Assembly (NCBI GenBank): GCA_963930655.1
Contig: OZ005617.1
Location: 6,078,501 to 6,142,500 of the forward strand
Reading direction: 5' to 3'
Length of the DNA: 64,000 bases
Source of the DNA: Myrica gale
Taxonomy: Eukaryota; Streptophyta; Magnoliopsida; Fagales; Myricaceae
Position 1 is the stretch's first letter. Every line of letters begins with the position of its first letter. The position numbers and the translations under genes were made by a program. Below, piece after piece: positions 56,057 to 64,000 of the stretch. The notes under the pieces are model-generated. The model did no database searches. It had not been told where the DNA came from and worked only from the letters and a program-made list of their open reading frames with translations.

Positions 56057-59000
56057 ATGGAGCCTTGCAACTGCATTGAGCCGCAATGGCCGGGCGATGA
56101 ATTATTGATGAAGTACCAATATATATCGGACTTCTTCATTGCCCTTGCTTATTTCTCTATCCCTCTAGAGCTGATCTACTTTGTCAAGAAATCTGCTGTG
56201 TTCCCATATAGATGGGTCCTTGTTCAGTTTGGTGCTTTCATTGTTCTATGTGGGGCTACGCACCTTATTAACTTATGGACTTTTACAATACATTCAAGAA
56301 CTGTGGCGATAGTGATGACCACTTCAAAGGTTTTAACTGCTGTGGTGTCATGTGCAACTGCACTCATGCTTGTACATATTATTCCGGACTTATTGAGTGT
56401 TAAAACGAGAGAACTTTTCTTGAAAAACAAGGCTGCAGAGCTTGATAGAGAAATGGGGTTGATTCGTACACAGGAGGAAACGGGTCGTCATGTCAGGATG
56501 TTGACTCATGAGATCAGAAGCACACTTGATAGACATACTATACTAAAAACTACTCTTATTGAACTGGGTAGAACTTTAGCATTGGAGGAGTGTGCCTTAT
56601 GGATGCCAACACGTACTGGCTTGGAACTTCAACTTTCCTACACTCTTCGTCAGCAGAATGCAGTTGAATATACTGTGCCCATTCATCTTCCTGTGATCAA
56701 TCAAGTTTTCAGTAGTAACCGTGCAGTGAGAATAACGCCAAATTGCCCAGTGGCAAGAATACGACCACTGTCAGGAAAATACATGCCTGGTGAGGTTGTT
56801 GCTGTCCGTGTACCGCTCCTACATCTCTCTAATTTCCAAATTAATGATTGGCCGGAGCTCTCAACAAAACGTTATGCTTTGATGGTCTTGATGCTGCCCT
56901 CGGATAGTGCAAGGCAATGGCATGTCCATGAATTAGAGCTGGTTGAAGTAGTTGCTGATCAGGTCTTGAGCTACCCTTGCTTATCGTATTGACATGAGTT
57001 GTATTTCACTTCTTATCAATCAATTAGGAAAAAGAAATTGCTAAATTATCCTCTCTTCTCCATTTATATCTACTTCTCATGTGGGTATTCACTACAACTT
57101 TGTTTGATTATATGTGAAAATCATAATGGTTAGACCAAGATGGTCACCATCCACATTTTTTCCTTCATAATTCATGGAATAGAGACACTGTCGTAGTACA
57201 TAGAGTTTAATGCCTTGAACTTTATTCTAATTCTAATCACATTGTCTATTCGTTTGCTAACTTGTAGAAGAATGGTCATTTGATGCTAACCAGACTATCC
57301 AGCAAAATAGTGGGTATTTTAGGTTGCAGATCTACATGAAGCATACCTAGTAATTTAGACATACTATATTTCTCAACAAATGGTGCCATATTCTTACTGA
57401 TTGCTGTCCACAAGCCTGGATCTTCTACTCATTGACTACCCTGGTTATAATCTTGGGGTTCCATGCCTATTGTTGGGACAAATTTGTGTATCTCTTTGCA
57501 CGTGTATCTGGTGTTTGCTAAAACAATATAGAATTAGAAAATTATATCTGGATTGCTTTCATACTGAAAACAATGGCCAGTAAAGCAGTTGAGAGGGGTG
57601 GGCAATAAAGAAAACATAAGAGGTTCGGATGTTGGAAAATGTCCTTTAGCGACTTTGCTGGTAATTCAGGGTTGTATATGTATAAACTGATGGCTCTGTC
57701 CAAAATACTGCTAGAGAGTGCTCTGTTAATATTCCTACTGTTGGCCCAGGTGGCGGTTGCTCTCTCACATGCTGCAATTTTAGAAGAGTCAATGAGGGCA
57801 AGGGATCTCCTTATTGACCAGAATGTTGCACTAGATCTGGCCAGGAGAGAAGCAGAAACAGCAATTCGTGCTCGCAATGATTTCTTGGCAGTTATGAACC
57901 ATGAGATGAGAACTCCGATGCATGCAATGATTGCACTTTCTTCCTTGCTGCAGGAGACTGAGCTGACACCTGAGCAGCGGCTGATGGTCGAAACAGTATT
58001 AAAGAGTAGCAATCTTTTGGCTACTCTCATAAACGATGTATTAGATCTTTCACGGCTTGAAGATGGCAGCCTTCAACTTGATATTGGATTTTTTAACCTT
58101 CACTCTCTGTTGAAGGAGGTAGGCCATCCATTTCTGCCAAAATTTTGTTCTTTTAGATTGCCTTGTGAATTTGTGTACATGGATTTCTTTTGATGCTTCT
58201 TGTATTATGATCCGGTTTTCTCATCTCAGGTCCGTAACTTGATAAAGCCTGTTGCCTCTGTCAAGAAGTTGATGATTTCATTAAATTTAGCACAAGATTT
58301 GCCTATGTATGCTTTAGGTGATGAAAAACGCCTTATGCAAACAATGCTAAATGTTGTTGGTAATGCCGTGAAGTTCTCTAAAGAGGGAAGCATCTCAATC
58401 ACTGCTGCCGTTGCAAAGTCTGATTCCTTTAGAGATTTTCGAGCACGGGACTTTTTTCCTGTGCCAAGTGATAATCATTTTTATTTGCGTGTCCAGGTTT
58501 GTTCTTCAAAGCTCAGTTGAAATCCTTCGGCTCAGGAGTTGTTCTGTTTCGAAAGTTGGCTTCTTTATAGTTACTTTTTCCCTCTGATTTTAGGTGAAAG
58601 ATTCTGGATCAGGAATTAGCCCCCAGGATATTCCAAAGCTATTTACCAAATTCTCACAAGCCCAAACATTAGCTACTAGAAACTATGGTGGCAGTGGACT
58701 TGGCCTTGCAATTTGTAAGAGGTAATTTATTCTTGTGAGATGTAAGCAGTAATTTATTCTTGCAATCTCACATGCTTAACTTTGGTCTCAGTTTTGTTTG
58801 CTATATAATCTGCTTGAATAGGTATCTCTGCCTCTTTCCGGCGACCCAATTCTTTTGGATCTGGAACTAATTTCTTTGAAAAGAGTTTTTTTTTTGTAGA
58901 GATCTAGTGTAATGGTTTTCCTTTCCGGTGGTGTGATCAGGTTTGTAAATCTTATGGAGGGACATATTTGGCTTGAAAGTGAAGGTCTTGGCAAGGGATG

Positions 59001-60982
59001 TACTGCCACGTTCATGGTGAAACTTGGAATTGCAGAGCTATCAAATGAATCTAAGTTTCCTTTCGTACCTAAAACATCAGCAAATCATGGGCAGACTAGC
59101 TTTCCAGGGCTCAAGGTTCTTGTTATGGATGATAACGGGTCAGTAACTCTGCCATCTTTTCAACTTCATTCTTGGAATGTATCACCACCATATAGGCACT
59201 TGTACATTATCTACTCACTGATTGGTTATAAATAAACAGGCTAGACAAAGACAACTTTAAATCTGGGGTTACAAGTTTAAAGCACTTAATGCAAATGGCT
59301 TTGGAATGAGAAGTGGGAATTTAATCTGGTCGTGAGAATTGAGTGAAACGTGTTTCATTAAGTTCTGTGTATGATTTGTCAAAATTTGCAAGTTCCGAAA
59401 TTTCTTGGGGATAGTGAATGATTTCAAGGTGTCTCCAAACATTTCCCATGGAAAATTCATTGACTTTGGTGCTTTTTCAGGGCTACATTTATAGTAGATA
59501 CATAATTCACATTTAGGCTCTGGTGGTCTGTTAAAAACTGGGCTATAACTATTGCTGATAACTTGCGATATGTCATATCGAACCTCTAATCAGGCTTTAG
59601 GTTACCACAAATGTCTCAAGCTAATGAATAATCTATACTGCATGGGTTTTCTCGATAAAACTCAGATTGAACAGTTGAGTTGTACCTATTAAGTCCTAAG
59701 GTATCTACAGCCTAATTTCGGAGTTACTTTTATTGAAGCCTAAAATCATAATGGTGATGAGTTTAGGTGTTGGGTGCCCGGGCATTGTAACAATGTAAAA
59801 ATGCATACAACTCAGTCCACCTTTTAGATTTACACTTGCATTTAGTTGGCCTCTTTTAGAAAAGAATGGAGGTTGGGATTTACCACTGGGGTAAAAGGTT
59901 AAGCTTGGACTATGGCCTTTTTGTTGTTTTAATTCTTATACCTCGGTGAAATGGTGCACAAAGGAGGTGATCAATCTCTTCTCAGTGATTGCACGAGTTT
60001 AACCTGCATAATCACTTGTGTAGATGTTGGTATCCGCAGAGGGTTTTGTACTTGTGGCCCCATCTTGTCATCAACTCTCACAAGAATTTTAGTTTTGATT
60101 TGTGGTGTTAGAAATCTCGCAGTCAAGAAGCATAGACCCTGTTAAATGGTACATCCATTCCTGGGAACTGAAGTTGGATTAGGCTTGTGTAATCTGCATT
60201 TGGTATTTGTTTAGGAAGAGACATTTTTATTGATAGTTTCTAGATATTCATAAAGTTAAGATTTGTGATAATCAACTTATAGGCATCACTAATCCTTCAA
60301 CGAAAATCTGGCAGACTTAAAGCCACTAGTACCTTTAAAAGCCACCAGTACCTTTAAAACAGTATACTTTGTTTTTTTTTTAATAAACAGTATACTTTGG
60401 TTAACAGTGTACTTGTATTGGAGATTATTGAGGTTGGTTGAAAGTTTGGCTGTTAAACGTTGAACAAAGCATCTGAAAATTAGTGAACTCGAATTATCAT
60501 CAATTATATGCTGGTTAGACTTACTCTGTTACCCCCCGTACAGTTATTGTTGGTTACCACAGTTTTGAGTATTGCATTTCAAGTTAAAAGGAACTAGTGT
60601 TGGCAATTGCATGTTGAGCTTCTCTGTGTTATCCAGTGTTAGCCGGACAGCAACAAAGGGACTGCTCATGCACTTAGGATGTGATGTGACAACTGTTTGC
60701 TCAAATGAGGAATGCTTGCGTGTTGTTTCTCATGAACACCAGGTGGTCTTGTTGGATGTGTGCATGCCTGGTATAGATGGTTATGAGCTTGCCGTTAGTA
60801 TACGGGAAAAATTTGCAAAACGTCATGAAAAACCCCTTATAATAGCCTTTACGGGAAGCACAGACAAGGCTACGAAGGAGAACTGCACGAGGGTTGGCAT
60901 AAATGGAGTTATACAGAAACCTGTTTCAGTTGATAGAATGAGGAGCATTTTTGTAGAACTTTTGGAGCAGCGGGTTCTATAG
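56057..60982 (+). CDS. ETR1: ETR1 ethylene receptor, hybrid histidine kinase with receiver
   Basis: Coding exons 56057-56962, 57750-58118, 58230-58496, 58594-58721, 58941-59138 and 60637-60982; all GT-AG and in phase, giving 737 aa (Arabidopsis ETR1 is 738). Cys4 and Cys6 (MEPCNC) can form the disulfide-linked dimer; three membrane helices follow with Cys65 and His69 in LCGATH, the copper/ethylene site. Next are a GAF domain (about 155-305), the HisKA box with His353 in NHEMRTPMH, the ATPase N box [10 protein letters not shown], and G boxes DSGSGI and [12 protein letters not shown]. The receiver has the phospho-acceptor Asp663 in [10 protein letters not shown]. All subfamily I motifs are present. 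It acts in the ER membrane, activating CTR1 without ethylene. The last intron is 1,498 bp. The protein ends LEQRVL, slightly shorter than Arabidopsis. Confidence 0.97.
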
Positions 60983-61404
60983 GTGGACAGATAAGCAGGC
61001 AGCAGTGATATTGCAACGCCACAATTTTTTTTTTGTGATTTCAGTTTCCTGTACATACAAATTGTAGCCATCCACTTAAGATGAAAGAGATGCTGCAAAT
61101 AACATGACATGGTAGAAGCAGTTTATGTATTGTTTTTGTGCAACTCGCACTGAAAAAACTGGCTTGAAAACAATGAGGGACGCTGCCATTGCTTTTGTAG
61201 ACAAGTTTGTTCGTCTTTCGAATCAAAATGAATGTCTGTTGTCATTTGGTGATTTTTAAAGCTAATTTGCCAGTCTAGTGAGGATTCTTTTATAATGCAA
61301 CTGTGTTTTGAGTGAATTTTCATGATAGACTATGGTTGAAGGACAACCATTATTAGACGATGTCTCCTGTTATCAACTCAATGTAAATTGAAAAAGAAAA
61401 AAAA
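60983..61404 (+). other. ETR1 3' region
   Basis: AT-rich non-coding sequence after the stop, likely containing the 3' untranslated region; no single clear AATAAA was found. Confidence 0.4.
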
Positions 61405-61824
61405 AGCTTAATTAGTCCACTAGTCCTTGAGGTATAGTCAAAATTCAAATTTGTCCTTAAGGTTTATTTTGTCCGATACTAGTATTCAAGAAATCTTTTT
61501 TTTTTTGTCGTCGTTGAATTAGTCTTTGGGTTTTTTTTTTTTGCTGTAAAAAAACTCATGTTGCTAATAGGGACACGTCACCACCAATCGCAAACAAGCA
61601 TGTGTTCTTGTTACTAGTCTTTTGGAGCATATGACTGTTTACAATTGGTGGTGAAATGTCCTCGTTAGTCGCATGTGATTTATTTCGTTAATGGAGTCAA
61701 CCAAGTTGAAGGAATGGTAGCTTCAGGACACGAAGGATTTCTTAGGGATTAGTATAAGACAAAATAAAATCTAAGGACCAATAGGATTTGATCGTATCCC
61801 AAAGACTAATGGACTAATTAAGCC
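61405..61824. mobile_element. MULE-like or other TIR element, about 420 bp
   Basis: Left end AGCTTAATTAGTCCACTAGTCC and right end GACTAATGGACTAATTAAGCC form inverted repeats, continuing inward with GTCCTTAAGGTTTATTTTGTC and its complement (key parts only). Target duplication unclear because of A-rich flanks. Confidence 0.65.
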
Positions 61825-61926
61825 ATCCAATTAAAAAAAAAAAAGAACTTTACTTATTTGTGTAAGAATGCTGAGGAGCTCTTTCTCCCTTAGCCATGGG
61901 AGCATGTGATGTTTGATGAGTTTTAA

Positions 61927-62094
61927 GGAGATGTTTGAGAGCAAAAATTTCTACTTTAATAAAATAACTCTCCAAAATTTTCTTTCCTCATCACTTTTCA
62001 CTCCAAATAAATATAAAAAATCCATTCAAATAATCTACCTATTCACTTTTTAATCAATTTCAACACCCCAAATTTTTTACAATCAAACATAACT
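61927..62094. mobile_element. Tourist-like MITE copy, 168 bp (reverse orientation)
   Basis: Begins GGAGATGTTTGAGAGC and ends CAATCAAACATAACT, with TAA on both sides (61924-61926 and 62095-62097). The interior is the reverse of the 14438 copy (TCACTTTTCACTCC). Confidence 0.7.
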
Positions 62095-62097
62095 TAA

Positions 62098-62569
62098 TTG
62101 TTACTGATGGAGTGATGTACCTTATTCGTTAATCTAATGTGTTTGAATTTACTAATCCACAAAATACATTAAAATAGGAATGATAGGCAACGGAAGAGAC
62201 TATTGGAGGCAGTGAAATTTACATGAGAAGGAAAGGAACTATATTTTAATTTTACCTAGCGTTTGGCTGACTTAAATTTTTAATAAAATTTTATTTTTAT
62301 TAAATATATTTTAAAATTTTATTTTTTATTTTTATCAAATTCTAATACCCTTACATAAAATCAAATTCTAATACACTTACATAAAATTTTATTAAAATTT
62401 TGATGCCAAACGCATTAATTCAAAATAATTTGATTTGCAAAAACTATTATGGTTTCTTTGGATTTGCCGGAACATGATATCTCTATTGGCCTTCGTAGAT
62501 ATGCTTTTCCACTATCTCCCAACTAATTTCAAACGCGAGGTCTGAGGCCGGATCTCTTCGCTATTAAGT
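62098..62569. other. AT-rich intergenic DNA, no gene seen
   Basis: Repeated AAAATTTTA-like runs; no frame or border recognised. 62530-62569 leads into the next gene's promoter. Confidence 0.3.
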
Positions 62570-63281
62570 TCCAGTTGACTCAACGAGTAGCATCCACGTG
62601 TCGGTGGGTACTGGTCCTTCACGCACTGTATATGTCCGTCTCCTCTGTCTTCTTTCCATTTGCTCTCTCACTTTCTCTCTGTGATCAAATCAAACGAACA
62701 ATCCGTAAGCCCGCGCTCTCCTTCTCCCTTATGTGCTATTTTGTATTTCCGTTCATCTGGTATATTGTCTTTCTTGGATTTATGAGAAAAACGCGGAGCT
62801 TGATCTTGTTTGTGGATTTCTGTGTTTGTTTGTTCTTTTTTGGTTTAAGTCTCTTAATTTTTCTTCCTAAGGAGACCCATTAGCCATAATCGTCAGATGT
62901 ATTAGAAAAAGCCTTGAATTTGGGTTCCAAGTATCTGTCAGGATCCAACAGGATCTACAGGGTCGCAAATTATGATTCTTAGCCAATTTGAGACGGGTTG
63001 TTGACTTCTTTCGGTCGGTCACTTTTCGTAGTCATTTTGCTTTCTCGAATTACCTTGCTCTCTAGGACCAATAGGTTCAAGATTGTTGTTCTGCTCATTT
63101 GATTACCATATAATCTGTAGTAATTGTTTGTCGACCCGACATCAAACAGTGTACATTTCTGCTGGATATTCTTATTTTTGTGCTTGTGTATTCCAGATCT
63201 GTTCTTTTTGGTTTTAAACATTGTGCAATAGGGTTCATTCTTTCTCATTGATTTTGCAGAATCAGTTCTTTGCGGGAGACC
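62570..63281 (+). other. Leader of the A3-like gene with intron
   Basis: A CT-rich leader near 62620-62704 ends at a donor-like GTAAGC (62705). The acceptor TTTTGCAG ends at 63259, followed by a 22-base leader exon to the ATG at 63282. A leader intron of about 555 bases is inferred from these sites only. Confidence 0.5.
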
Positions 63282-63603
63282 ATGAGTGGGGGAAATGATA
63301 AGCACGATGAATCTGATAAAGGTTTATTCTCACACCACGGTCATGGTTCCCATGGATATCCTCCTGGTCAGTACCCTCCACCTCCAGGGGCATACCCTCC
63401 CCAAGGTTATCCACCACAAGGGTACCCTCCACAGGGGTACGCACCACAAGGGTACCCACCACAAGGGTACCCTCCCCAAGGTTATCCACCACAAGGGTAC
63501 GCACCACAAGGGTACCCACCTCAAGGCTACGCACCAGCAGGATATCCTCCTGGTGCTTACCCACAGTCTGGGCATTCTGGGCCATCTGCTCCACATCAGT
63601 CAG
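63282..63603 (+). CDS. Glycine-rich protein A3-like, first coding exon (partial)
   Basis: Starts at the ATG at 63282 (MSGGNDKHDESDKGLFSHH). Then comes a tract of about 13 Y(P/A)PQG-type units (GYPPGQYPPPPGAYPPQGYP and so on), ending GHSGPSAPHQSG at a GT donor (63604) with phase 1. The rest of the gene lies beyond the window; about 400 bases of the next intron are inside. Plant proteins of this start and repeat (A3-like, XYPPX-repeat) usually go on to a glycine/alanine-rich hydrophobic segment and a basic HGKFKHGKF tail. Function is unknown; a membrane or stress association is often suggested. An upstream ATG at 63270 would add four residues. Confidence 0.8.
63375..63545 (+). repeat. Coding 15-base tandem repeat (YPPQG units)
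   Basis: About eleven 15-base units of the form GGTTATCCACCACAA / GGGTACCCTCCACAG. Some blocks of about 75 bases are repeated almost exactly (near 63403 and 63478), a sign of recent unequal exchange. Confidence 0.85.
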
Positions 63604-64000
63604 GTAAAGACCCAAGTTTCGTCCATTATTTTGCTACTATGAGCAGAGGATTCAAATGGGTTGACTAACTAGGAACACATCTTTTACTATCCATGTAGTA
63701 TTTAGCTCTTCAAACATATCATATCCGTGTTAGAAATTTGGTCGTTGTACTCACGATGATGTCAATGACTCAAATTTATATTTTGATTCCTCGTTATTCT
63801 TTCTAACTCCCCTCCTACGCCCCCCTCACAATAAAAGAAAAAAGAAAAAAGAGAGAAAAAATTGCATACGTTAAATGAGTTCATAGAATCCTCCCTGTAT
63901 TGACTGTTTAAGATGATCTTATGTGGTCAGTTCTTCTCTTTATGATTCTTTTATGCCATGTAGCTTGGCTCTCATAGGGCTCCTAATATTGGAACTTCTT

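Noticed and set aside
63360-63560. CRISPR-like regular repeats
   Set aside because: The 15-base units have no spacers and encode the YPPQG tract; plant nuclear context.

Overview
This is plant nuclear DNA, most likely from a eudicot or another non-grass angiosperm. Genes have many GT-AG introns, intergenic DNA is AT-rich and full of nested transposons, and the recognisable proteins (ABCG14, ETR1, SKIP31) are closest to flowering-plant families. There are no operons; each gene is its own transcription unit. I cannot name the species.

Host genes, all on the + strand: (1) an ABCG14-type half-size ABC transporter (cytokinin export family), 5 exons, 1523-4663; (2) a CIR1-like zinc-knuckle/RS-like nuclear protein, 7 exons, 14979-18589; (3) a small SWIB/MDM2-domain protein, 2 exons, 20342-21561; (4) the F-box protein SKIP31, 9 exons, 26922-29818; (5) a complete ETR1 ethylene receptor with receiver domain, 6 coding exons plus a leader intron, 56057-60982; (6) the first coding exon of a Y(P/A)PQG-repeat 'glycine-rich protein A3'-like protein, 63282-63603, running off the window. 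Exon phases joined cleanly for every complete gene. Products are 652, 553, 142, 316 and 737 aa.

The space between genes is mostly mobile DNA, and many elements could be bounded exactly from their target-site duplications (TSDs). 5.7-10.0 kb is an old hAT-like element with a 3,179-bp CACTA element inside it; that CACTA element carries intron-containing pieces of a proteasome receptor gene (RPN13/ADRM1). 10.4-13.5 kb is a decayed Ty3/gypsy gag-protease region split by a CCGGTCC-rich hAT MITE. 21.8-23.5 kb holds a LINE 3' end and a truncated LTR. 24.2-25.3 and 26.1-26.4 kb are hAT elements. 31.4-38.4 kb is a PIF/Harbinger element with both ORFs readable, but its transposase lacks two of the three catalytic acidic residues. 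38.9-55.0 kb is a back-to-back cluster of five MULE-like elements; one is a 9.5-kb Pack-MULE-like element with captured gene fragments and a nested copia retrotransposon (565-bp LTRs, TSD TAAGC).

I found no unambiguous new functional system. The best leads are: the RPN13-capturing CACTA element; the Harbinger element whose transposase reads through but is catalytically substituted; the Pack-MULE with a DUF936-like fragment and a cysteine-cluster ORF; the multi-armed palindromic element just upstream of the ETR1 leader; and an ETR1 gene structure in which retention of the last intron would give a receiver-less receptor. All calls come from reading sequence by eye; family names rest on recalled motifs, not searches.
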